Positions 37,968 to 46,336 of a stretch of 64,000 nucleotides of DNA are shown piece by piece. Below the pieces are notes generated by a model. That model did no database searches. It had not been told where the DNA came from and saw only the letters and a list, made by a program, of their open reading frames with translations. Numbering within the stretch: position 1 is the stretch's first letter; the number at the start of each line of letters is the position of its first letter. This stretch comes from an uncultured Pelagibacteraceae bacterium. Lineage in GTDB: Bacteria > Pseudomonadota > Alphaproteobacteria > Pelagibacterales > Pelagibacteraceae. Location: the NCBI GenBank assembly GCA_902589315.1, contig CACISK010000003.1, positions 121,460 to 185,459 of the forward strand. Reading direction: 5' to 3'. A program made the translations under genes and the position numbers.

Positions 37968-39140
37968 ATGTCTTTTTCAAAAGAGGAATACAAACAAAGA
38001 CTATTAAAAGTCCAATCTCTGATGAGAGAGAAAAAAATTGATTTAATTATTTCTCACGACACAAATAACATGAATTATCTTACAGGCTACGATGCTTGGT
38101 CTTTTTATTATGCACAATGTGTATTAGTTCATGTTGATTCAAAAGAACCAATTTGCTTTGTTAGAGATCAGGATTCAGGTGGGGCGTACATAAAAACCTA
38201 TTTAAATAAAGATAATATTATTGTTTATGATGAGAGTTATATTCATACTTGGCCAAAACATCCCTATGATTACTTGACCAAAGTAATTAAAGAAAAAAAA
38301 TGGGATAAATTGTCTATTGGAGTTGAAATGGATGCTCATTATTTCACAGCCTTTTGTTATGAAAAAATTAAAAAGGGATTACCAAATGCAAACATTATTG
38401 ATTCTGATCGACTAGTTAATTGGGCCAGATTAATTAAATCTAATGCAGAGATAAATTATATGAAGTCTGCTGCTTTAATTTCTCAAAAAGGAATGCAAAC
38501 TGCAATGGAAGTAATTAAACCTGGTACAAGACAATGTGATGCTGTTGGAGAAATTCAAAAGTCTTTATTTTATGGTACAGAAGAATTTGGAGGTGAATAT
38601 TCTAGTATCGCAACGCTTCTTCCAACTGGAAAAGGTACATCTGCTTCACATTTAACAGCAACCCAAGATAAATTTATTGAAGGTGAAGTAACTATAATTG
38701 AACTTTCAGGTGTTTATAAAAGATATCACGCGCCTATGGCTCGAACAATTTTATTAGGTAAACCTGATCAATTAAAAATTGATACAATGAATAAAACTAT
38801 TGAAGCTTTACAAGCTGGAATTAATGCTACGAAACCTGGAAACACAGCAAATGATGTTGCCCAAGCTTTTTGGAAAATTTTAGATAAATATGGTATCGAT
38901 AAAAAATCAAGAACAGGTTACTCAATAGGCATTGGATATCCACCAGATTGGGGAGAACATACTTTTAATATTTATAAAGGTGATATGACAGTGCTTGAAC
39001 CAAATGTTTGTTTTCATATGATTGCAGTAATGCAGTTTGGTGATTGGGGAGTAGAAGTATCAGAAGCAATCCGAGTTACCGACCAAGGTTGTGAATTATT
39101 CTGTAATTTTCCAAAAGAGCTACATATTAAGAACTATTAG
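37968..39140 (+). CDS. M24 peptidase-family hydrolase resembling ectoine hydrolase (DoeA/EutD)
   Basis: NNMNYLTGYDAWSFYYAQCVLV, LSGVYKRYHAPMARTILLGKP, GYSIGIGYPPDWGEHTFNIYKGD match recalled DoeA motifs. Confidence 0.75.
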   Translation: MSFSKEEYKQRLLKVQSLMREKKIDLIISHDTNNMNYLTGYDAWSFYYAQCVLVHVDSKEPICFVRDQDSGGAYIKTYLNKDNIIVYDESYIHTWPKHPYDYLTKVIKEKKWDKLSIGVEMDAHYFTAFCYEKIKKGLPNANIIDSDRLVNWARLIKSNAEINYMKSAALISQKGMQTAMEVIKPGTRQCDAVGEIQKSLFYGTEEFGGEYSSIATLLPTGKGTSASHLTATQDKFIEGEVTIIELSGVYKRYHAPMARTILLGKPDQLKIDTMNKTIEALQAGINATKPGNTANDVAQAFWKILDKYGIDKKSRTGYSIGIGYPPDWGEHTFNIYKGDMTVLEPNVCFHMIAVMQFGDWGVEVSEAIRVTDQGCELFCNFPKELHIKNY

Positions 39141-39178
39141 CTATTGATAATTAACTTCTTAAATGTTTTAAACACTGA

Positions 39179-40264
39179 ATGTCTAAAAATACAGAATTCG
39201 TTAAGTTCGATAAAGTTGATAAAAGTTACGATGGTAAAGTCTTAGTAGTAAAAGATTTAAATCTTAATATCTCCGAGGGCGAGTTCATCACTATGCTTGG
39301 CCCATCTGGTTCAGGAAAAACAACTTGTTTAATGATGTTAGCTGGATTTGAAACCCCAACTAATGGCGAAATTTATTTAGACTCTAATCCTATTTCAAAT
39401 ATTCCACCACACAAAAGAGGAATTGGAATGGTTTTTCAAAATTATGCATTGTTTCCTCATATGACAGTTTATGAAAATTTAGCATTTCCCTTAAGAGTAA
39501 GAAAAGTTCAAAAAGATGAAATTGATAAAAAAGTAGATAAAGCTTTGTCGATGGTTTCTCTTTCAGGATTTGAAAGTAGGATGCCTGCACAATTGTCGGG
39601 AGGACAACAGCAAAGAGTAGCTGTTGCAAGAGCTCTCGTATTTGATCCAGCAGTAGTTTTAATGGATGAGCCCCTTGGAGCTTTAGATAAAAACTTAAGA
39701 GAAAGTATGCAATACGAAATTAAACATATTCATGAAAATATTGGTGTCACTGTGGTTTACGTTACACACGATCAAGGAGAAGCATTAACAATGTCAAATA
39801 GGATTGCAGTGTTTAATGATGGTAAGGTTCAACAATTATCAAGTCCTGATAAATTATATGAAGAGCCAGTTAATTCGTTTGTAGCAGAATTTATAGGTGA
39901 AAATAATACTTTTGGAGGAGAAGTGACGGACATTTCAAAAAATGTTTGTAAAGTTAAACTGCAAAATGGTGAAATTTTAGCTAATCCAATTTCAGTTAAT
40001 TCCAAAGGTGACAAAACAACAGTTTCAATAAGACCAGAGAGAGCATTGATAAATCCAAAAGATAAAATGGATAATAATCAAACTGGAAAAATTGAAGAAG
40101 TTATCTACCATGGTGACCACACTAGAGTAAGATTAGATCTTTTAGGCAATAAAGAATTTATTTTAAAAGTTCCAAATAGCTCAAACGAGTTAGATTTAAA
40201 ATTAGGTAACGAGATTAAAGTAGGATGGAATAGTCAAGACGCTAGAGCTTTAGATCCTAAGTAA
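39179..40264 (+). CDS. potA: Spermidine/putrescine-type ABC transporter ATP-binding protein (PotA family)
   Basis: GPSGSGKTTCLMMLAGFETPTNGEI, LSGGQQQRVAVARALV, VLMDEPLGALDKNLRE, C-terminal TOBE-like domain. Confidence 0.9.
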   Translation: MSKNTEFVKFDKVDKSYDGKVLVVKDLNLNISEGEFITMLGPSGSGKTTCLMMLAGFETPTNGEIYLDSNPISNIPPHKRGIGMVFQNYALFPHMTVYENLAFPLRVRKVQKDEIDKKVDKALSMVSLSGFESRMPAQLSGGQQQRVAVARALVFDPAVVLMDEPLGALDKNLRESMQYEIKHIHENIGVTVVYVTHDQGEALTMSNRIAVFNDGKVQQLSSPDKLYEEPVNSFVAEFIGENNTFGGEVTDISKNVCKVKLQNGEILANPISVNSKGDKTTVSIRPERALINPKDKMDNNQTGKIEEVIYHGDHTRVRLDLLGNKEFILKVPNSSNELDLKLGNEIKVGWNSQDARALDPK

Positions 40265-40356
40265 TTTCTCAAATAGCCTAGTATTCCTATAACAAAATGG
40301 CCTGTTGACTCTGAATATCCTTTTTGTTGTACTTCGCTTATATAAATTAATTTATA

Positions 40357-40368
40357 TTAAACGTTTAA
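40357..40368. promoter_or_regulatory. 12-bp perfect palindrome TTAAACGTTTAA just 5' of the potD Shine-Dalgarno GGAGGA
   Basis: Read directly; 11 nt from the potD ATG. Confidence 0.45.
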
Positions 40369-40379
40369 ACGGAGGATAA

Positions 40380-41498
40380 ATGAAAAAATTAAGTAAATTA
40401 TTACTTGCTCTTTCTTTTGCTCTTTCAATAACTTCATCTGCATTTGCGGTTACAGTAGCATCTTGGGGTGGAGCTTATACAGAGTCTCAAAAGCTAGGGT
40501 ATGGTGATCCAACTGCAAAAGCTCTTGGTGTTGATATCAACTGGGTAGACTATTCAGGTGGATTATCTGAGATCAAAGCTCAAAAAGAAGCAGGTGCAAT
40601 TACTTGGGATATTATCGATGTATTCGCATTTGATACTATCAACGGATGTGACGAAGGAATTTTCGTTGAATTCGATTTTGACAAAGACTTCCCTGCAGCT
40701 CCAGATGGAACACCTGCAAGTGAAGATTTCTTTGCTCCAATGCCAAGTAAATGTGCTGTAGGAAACATTCTATATTCATGGAACTACGCATACGATACTA
40801 GAGCGTTTGATGGAAAAGCACCTTCAACTATTAAGGACTTTTTCAATACAAAAAGATTTCCAGGAAAAAGAGCTATTTACAAATCAGCTCTTACAAACCT
40901 TGAAATCGCTTTAGCTGGTGACGGTGTTTACATGGGTAAAGGTGGATCTGAGATCTACAAATTACTAGAAACAGAAGCTGGAGTTAACAGAGCAATGAAT
41001 AAAATCAAAGAGCTTTGCACAGATCCAAATGGCGGATGTGTATTCTGGTCAGCTGGTGCTCAACCACCAGAATTATTAGTTGCTGGTGAAGTTGTAATGG
41101 CAACAGGCTGGAATGGAAGATTCTTCAACGCTGAAGTTGGTGAAGGTGCTCCAATTGCGCAAGTATGGGATGGACAAGGTCTTGACTATGAATATTTCGC
41201 ACTTGTAAAAGGTGGACCGGATGAAGCAAATGCTAAAAAGGCTTTAGCAATGATGACTAACACAGAAATGTTAGCAGGTAGTGCTAAATACATTGCATAC
41301 GCTCCTTACAGATTATCATCTTTAGAAATTATCAAAGCAAATGAGCCTTGGTACAAAGATGGTAAAACTGAAATGATGCCACAAATGCCAACTGCTCCTG
41401 CAAATACTAAAAAATACTTTTTAGTTGATCCATTTTTCTGGGCTGATAACGGTACAGAACTTGGTGAGAAGTGGGAAGCTATGAAAGCTGGTCTATAA
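40380..41498 (+). CDS. potD: Spermidine/putrescine-type ABC transporter substrate-binding protein (PotD family)
   Basis: Signal peptide; VTVASWGGAYTESQKLGYGDP; SWNYAYDTRAF; between potA- and potBC-like genes. Confidence 0.88.
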   Translation: MKKLSKLLLALSFALSITSSAFAVTVASWGGAYTESQKLGYGDPTAKALGVDINWVDYSGGLSEIKAQKEAGAITWDIIDVFAFDTINGCDEGIFVEFDFDKDFPAAPDGTPASEDFFAPMPSKCAVGNILYSWNYAYDTRAFDGKAPSTIKDFFNTKRFPGKRAIYKSALTNLEIALAGDGVYMGKGGSEIYKLLETEAGVNRAMNKIKELCTDPNGGCVFWSAGAQPPELLVAGEVVMATGWNGRFFNAEVGEGAPIAQVWDGQGLDYEYFALVKGGPDEANAKKALAMMTNTEMLAGSAKYIAYAPYRLSSLEIIKANEPWYKDGKTEMMPQMPTAPANTKKYFLVDPFFWADNGTELGEKWEAMKAGL

Positions 41499-41534
41499 AA
41501 GAGTATAAAAGACTAGAATAATATAATATATATG

Positions 41535-41560
41535 GGGCGACTTTTTTAAGTCGCCCTTTT
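41535..41560 (+). terminator. Intrinsic terminator between potD and potB
   Basis: GGGCGACTT-tttt-AAGTCGCCC hairpin followed by TTTTT; 6 nt before potB ATG. Confidence 0.92.
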
Positions 41561-41565
41561 TATTT

Positions 41566-42828
41566 ATGAGCAGTGAAACAAAACAAATACTTACAACTGA
41601 CGGAATTCCTTTAGAGATAAGCTTAAAAAAAGCTGAAAGGAAAAACAAAATTAAAGCATTTCTACTTGTTGCTCCATTATTACTTTTTCTGATTATCACT
41701 TATATTTTTCCAATCGGGGAAATGTTTACGAGAAGCATTGATGATAAAATGATTACAAACATGCTTCCAAAAACATTTAAGTCTATGGAAACATGGGATG
41801 GTAAAGAGCTTCCACCAGAAGAAGTATTCGCTTCATTCTTATCTGACTTTAAAATTCTTGTTGATAAAAAAGAACATGGAAAATTAGCTCAAAGACTTAA
41901 TAAAGAAAAAAATGGGTTCAACACCATTACAAAAAAATTATTCAGACAGGTAAAAAGAAATAAAATTGACGAGACACAAAGTATTAAAGAACAAATAATG
42001 AAAGTTCATAAGAGATGGAGAAATGTAGAATATTGGCAAGCAATTAAAAGAACTGCACCTCCTTACACTTCAGCTAAATATTTAAAAGCTATGGATATGT
42101 ATTTGAATGAAGATAACAAAATCACTCAGGTTAGTGAAGATAGAAGAATACATAGAATTTTATGGTTGAGAACCGTAGAGGTAGCTTTTTTTGTTACTGT
42201 ATTCTGTTTTCTAATGGGTTACCCCATAGCACATTTACTTGCAACACTCCCGATGAAGTACAGTAATTTGTTGATGATTTGCGTTCTACTTCCATTTTGG
42301 ACGTCACTATTAGTTAGAACAGCTAGCTGGATGATTTTACTTCAACAGCAAGGAGTAGTTAATGATTTCTTTGTAATGATTGGACTTGTGGCTGACGGTA
42401 ATAGGCCAGAAATGATGTACAATAAAGTTGGAACTTATGTTGCAATGACTCAAATTCTCTTACCGTTTATGGTTTTGCCACTTTACAGTGTGATGAAAAC
42501 TATCTCACCAAGTTTAATGAGAGCAGGTAAATCTCTTGGCGGAACACCTTTTGTGGCTTTTTGGAAAGTATATTTTCCATTAACAATACCAGGAATTGGT
42601 GCAGGGTGTCTTTTAGTTTTTATTTTAGCAATAGGATATTATATTACACCAGCATTAGTTGGGGGAGCATCAGGAACCTTAATAAGTAACCAAATTGCTT
42701 ATCATATGAAGACTACTTTAGATTGGAGTTTTGCTTCAGCGATGGGACTAATGTTATTAGGAGGAGTTTTGGTTATCTATTGGCTTTATAATAAATTAGT
42801 TGGAGTTGATAATATTAAGTTAGGTTAG
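41566..42828 (+). CDS. potB: Spermidine/putrescine-type ABC permease (PotB family), long form
   Basis: 420 aa; LLPFWTSLLVRTASWMILLQQQGVVNDF; ~110-aa charged insert after the first TM. Confidence 0.88.
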   Translation: MSSETKQILTTDGIPLEISLKKAERKNKIKAFLLVAPLLLFLIITYIFPIGEMFTRSIDDKMITNMLPKTFKSMETWDGKELPPEEVFASFLSDFKILVDKKEHGKLAQRLNKEKNGFNTITKKLFRQVKRNKIDETQSIKEQIMKVHKRWRNVEYWQAIKRTAPPYTSAKYLKAMDMYLNEDNKITQVSEDRRIHRILWLRTVEVAFFVTVFCFLMGYPIAHLLATLPMKYSNLLMICVLLPFWTSLLVRTASWMILLQQQGVVNDFFVMIGLVADGNRPEMMYNKVGTYVAMTQILLPFMVLPLYSVMKTISPSLMRAGKSLGGTPFVAFWKVYFPLTIPGIGAGCLLVFILAIGYYITPALVGGASGTLISNQIAYHMKTTLDWSFASAMGLMLLGGVLVIYWLYNKLVGVDNIKLG

Positions 42829-42829
42829 T

Positions 42830-43684
42830 ATGGCATTACCAAAGTATACAGAAACTAGATATAGAATTTGGCACTACTTTTACATTGCTATATGTACTTT
42901 TGTTTTTATTTTTTTAATAGCACCTTTGTTTGTAATATTTCCATTATCATTTAATGCAGAAGAGTTTCTTGTTTTTTCAGAAGGAATGAAGAATTTAGAC
43001 CCAGATGCTTTTTCATTAAGATGGTATAAAGATATGGTTTACGGTACAAAGAATCCTTGGGGTCTTGCTGCAAAAAATAGTTTTATTATTGCTATATTTG
43101 CAACTTTAGGGTCAGTAATTTTAGGTACGGTTGCTGCATTAGGATTGAGCAGCAGACACATGCCATTTAAAGGGATAATAATGGCAACTTTGATTTCACC
43201 TATGATAGTTCCACTTATTATATCTGGTGTTGCAATATTTTTCTTTATGGCAAAGGCAGGTTTAGCGGCAACTCATACAGGAATAGTTTTAGCTCATATA
43301 ATTTTGGGAACACCTTTCGTTGTAATAACAGTTACTGCAACGTTATCAGGTTTTGATCATAGTGTAACAAGAGCAGCAGCTAGTTTAGGTAGTAACCCAG
43401 TAAATACATTTATGAAAGTAACACTTCCGTTAATTTTACCTGGAGTAATTTCAGGAGGTTTGTTTGCTTTTGTAACCTCTTTTGATGAAGTTGTAGTCGT
43501 TTTATTTTTAGCTGGTCTTGAAAACACAACAATTCCAATTCAAATGTGGACAGGTTTAAGAGAACAATTAAGCCCGACAATTCTAGCAGTTGCTACATGT
43601 TTAATCGTTTTATCAACCCTAATATTGATTAGTGCAGAATTATTGAGGAGAAGATCAGAGCGTTTAAGAGGAATTAATAGATAA
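42830..43684 (+). CDS. potC: Spermidine/putrescine-type ABC permease (PotC family)
   Basis: VIFPLSFNAEEFLVF; FSLRWYKDM; AAASLGSNPVNTFMKVTLPLILPGVISGGLFAFVTSFDEVVV. Confidence 0.9.
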   Translation: MALPKYTETRYRIWHYFYIAICTFVFIFLIAPLFVIFPLSFNAEEFLVFSEGMKNLDPDAFSLRWYKDMVYGTKNPWGLAAKNSFIIAIFATLGSVILGTVAALGLSSRHMPFKGIIMATLISPMIVPLIISGVAIFFFMAKAGLAATHTGIVLAHIILGTPFVVITVTATLSGFDHSVTRAAASLGSNPVNTFMKVTLPLILPGVISGGLFAFVTSFDEVVVVLFLAGLENTTIPIQMWTGLREQLSPTILAVATCLIVLSTLILISAELLRRRSERLRGINR

Positions 43685-44809
43685 TTAATTTACCGACTCG
43701 ATTACTGTCGCAATACCCATGCCTAAACCGATACATTGAGTAGATAAAGCGTATTTCTTATTTTCACGTCTAAGCAAATCCGCAGCTTTGCCGGTAATTC
43801 TAGCTCCTGTTGCTCCTAGAGGATGACCAAGTGCTAAGGCTCCACCATCTAAATTAGCTTTCTTTTGATCGATACCAAGATCTTTTAAACATGCTATTGA
43901 TTGAGATGCGAAAGCTTCATTAATTTCTACAATATCAATATCATTAATTGATAAATTTGCTCTCTCTAATGCTTTTTTAGTTGCTCCTATAGGTCCAAGT
44001 CCCATCACATCAGGCTCACACCCTTTAACTCCAGTTGCAACAATTCTACCTAAAATCTCTAATCCATTTTCTTTTGCATAGCTTTCTTCACATATCAATG
44101 TTGCTGCTGCTCCATCGGTAAGAGGCGAGGATGTTGCTGCTGTAACAGTTCCTTCTTGATCAAATGCAAGTTTTAAACCATCTAAAGTTTCTTGATTGCT
44201 TTTTGGACGTATGTTTCCATCTTTTGTGCAGCCAGCGATTTCAACTATTTCATTTTTAAATTTACCATTAACTTCAGCTTCATTAGCTTTTTGATGACTT
44301 TGAATTGCAAACTCTTGTTGTTCAGTTCTTGAAATATTATATCTCTTGGCAACATTTTCAGCAGTTATACCCATTGAAAAATAAACATTTGGATTTTCTT
44401 TATCTGTGTAAGGATAGGGTATTGGTTCAAAGCCAGTTGTAACTCTAGTCATACTTTCAACACCTCCGCACACAAAAACTTTACCTGCGCCCATTGCTAT
44501 TTTACCGGCTGCAACATGAATAGCTTCCATAGATGAACCGCACCATCTATCAACAGTCATTCCTGATGTATGTATTTCCATTCCAGATAAAAATGTTGTG
44601 AGCTTCCCAATATTAAAACTCTGCTCTCCAACTTGGAAGGCACAACCAACAACAATATCTTCTATATCAGCAGGATTTACTTTTGTTTTAGACACAAGAT
44701 TTTTAACTACTTCTGCAAACATATTTACAGGCTTAACGTCAATTAATTCACCTTTTCTTGCCATTGTAAAAGGTGATCTTGAATATCCTGCTATAACTGC
44801 TTTTTTCAT
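43685..44809 (-). CDS. Acetyl-CoA acyltransferase/thiolase
   Basis: VDRWCGSSMEAI, NEAFASQ, GGALALGHPLGATGAR, CIGLGMG. Confidence 0.93.
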   Translation of the reverse strand: MKKAVIAGYSRSPFTMARKGELIDVKPVNMFAEVVKNLVSKTKVNPADIEDIVVGCAFQVGEQSFNIGKLTTFLSGMEIHTSGMTVDRWCGSSMEAIHVAAGKIAMGAGKVFVCGGVESMTRVTTGFEPIPYPYTDKENPNVYFSMGITAENVAKRYNISRTEQQEFAIQSHQKANEAEVNGKFKNEIVEIAGCTKDGNIRPKSNQETLDGLKLAFDQEGTVTAATSSPLTDGAAATLICEESYAKENGLEILGRIVATGVKGCEPDVMGLGPIGATKKALERANLSINDIDIVEINEAFASQSIACLKDLGIDQKKANLDGGALALGHPLGATGARITGKAADLLRRENKKYALSTQCIGLGMGIATVIESVN

Positions 44810-44832
44810 ATAAGTCTTATACTCACTAATTA

Positions 44833-45996
44833 TTATTTTGAAAATGGTAAAGAGGACACAATTCCTTTTCTTAATTTGTTATCTGGAGTGTGCACTAAAA
44901 CTTCTGACCCTATTTTACAAAATTCATTTAAAATCATGGATAAACCAATATTTTTTTTGAATTTTGGTGAATAAATCCCTGAGGTTATTTTACCAATTAA
45001 TTTCTTATCTTTTGAATAAAGCGGAAAAGGAATTGAACATGGAGGACAATCTACACCATCAAATAATACTCCTTTTAATTTTTGTTTTACACCTTGTTTC
45101 TTAATTTTCTTTAAAGCATTTTTTCCAATGAAATCATGATCGCTCTCGTAATTACAATATTTTTCTAAGTTACATTCAATTGGATTGTTTTCTTTTGTAA
45201 AATCATTTCCATAAGACATTAATCCCGCTTCTATTCTGTCAATTAAATTCGGGCATCCTGGAGCAATATTAAATTCTTTGCCTGCTTTCCATATTATATC
45301 CCAAATTTTTTCTCCCATTTCATTTTTGTCGAAGTAATCTTCAAAGCATTTAAAATAAATTTCAAATCCATCTTGTTTGCTATATCCCGATCTTGCAATA
45401 ACCTGTTTTGTTCCCAAGAAATCAAATATTCTAAAATTAAAAAATTTTAATTTTCTAATATCTTCTCCAAATATTGATGCCATCAAATCTTCAGACTTTG
45501 GACCTTGTACTGCAAGAGGATATACATCCGGTTCTGTTATATTTACATTCAAATTTAAACCAACTGCAATACCTTTTGCCCATAGCAATACATCTGAGTC
45601 TGCTATAGAAATCCAAAACATATCGTCATCTAATTTTAACAATACTGGATCATTTATCATTCCAGCATTTTCATCAATCAGAGGAATATAAAAACATTTT
45701 CCAGTTTCCATATTTTTTAATGATCTTGGTGTCATTTTTTGAACTAATAAGCTCGCATCTGGACCCGATATCTGAACTTGTCTTTGACAAGAAACATCCC
45801 ATAATTGAACATGTTCATTTAAATGCCAATAATCATCTTCAACAGATTTTTGAAATCTTTTTGGTAAAAGCATATGATTTACAACAGTAAAATCAGTTAC
45901 ACCACACTCTTCAACTCTCTTGGTGTAAGGAGTTCTTCTTATTCTCCTAGACATATTTAGTTTTGTGCTAATTTTGCTTTGTATCAATGAAGCCAT
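44833..45996 (-). CDS. GcvT-fold THF-dependent methyltransferase resembling DMSP demethylase DmdA
   Basis: MSRRIRRTPYTKRVEECGVTDFTVVNHMLLP, EDDYWHLNEHVQLWDVSCQRQVQISGPDA, PLAVQGPKSEDLM; similar to recalled SAR11 DmdA. Confidence 0.72.
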   Translation of the reverse strand: MASLIQSKISTKLNMSRRIRRTPYTKRVEECGVTDFTVVNHMLLPKRFQKSVEDDYWHLNEHVQLWDVSCQRQVQISGPDASLLVQKMTPRSLKNMETGKCFYIPLIDENAGMINDPVLLKLDDDMFWISIADSDVLLWAKGIAVGLNLNVNITEPDVYPLAVQGPKSEDLMASIFGEDIRKLKFFNFRIFDFLGTKQVIARSGYSKQDGFEIYFKCFEDYFDKNEMGEKIWDIIWKAGKEFNIAPGCPNLIDRIEAGLMSYGNDFTKENNPIECNLEKYCNYESDHDFIGKNALKKIKKQGVKQKLKGVLFDGVDCPPCSIPFPLYSKDKKLIGKITSGIYSPKFKKNIGLSMILNEFCKIGSEVLVHTPDNKLRKGIVSSLPFSK

Positions 45997-45999
45997 ATA

Positions 46000-46335
46000 T
46001 TATTTAGACCACCATACTGTATAGCTGTTAGGAGAAATTATTATTGGCAAATGATAATTTTTTTTATTATCAGTCATTTTAAATTTTATAACTATTTCAC
46101 CCACAATTTTTTTCTTTTTAAAGTATCTTTTAATATCACAAATCATTTCATAATCGCATTTACAATCTTTTTTGTTAAGATTGAATTGCTGATTAATTCT
46201 ACCATTTCCATCCGTCTTTGTATTCAAAAAAAGCTTTTTTAATTTTGAGGTTTGTATTTGATAAATCTTTACTTTGACATTACTTGCATGAGTTCCATCA
46301 GAACCATTCAATAAATGTGAGCTAAATTTTGCCAT
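46000..46335 (-). CDS. Transthyretin-like / 5-hydroxyisourate hydrolase-like protein
   Basis: SSHLLNGSDGTHASNVKVKIYQ, DGNGRINQ, YHLPIIISPNSYTVWWSK; 111 aa. Confidence 0.78.
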   Translation of the reverse strand: MAKFSSHLLNGSDGTHASNVKVKIYQIQTSKLKKLFLNTKTDGNGRINQQFNLNKKDCKCDYEMICDIKRYFKKKKIVGEIVIKFKMTDNKKNYHLPIIISPNSYTVWWSK

Positions 46336-46336
46336 T

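Noticed and set aside
40265-40379. 115-nt potA-potD gap considered as a riboswitch or ncRNA
   Set aside because: I could not find a convincing multi-helix structure or known riboswitch core by eye; only the palindrome at 40357-40368 is retained. A covariance-model (Rfam) search would be decisive
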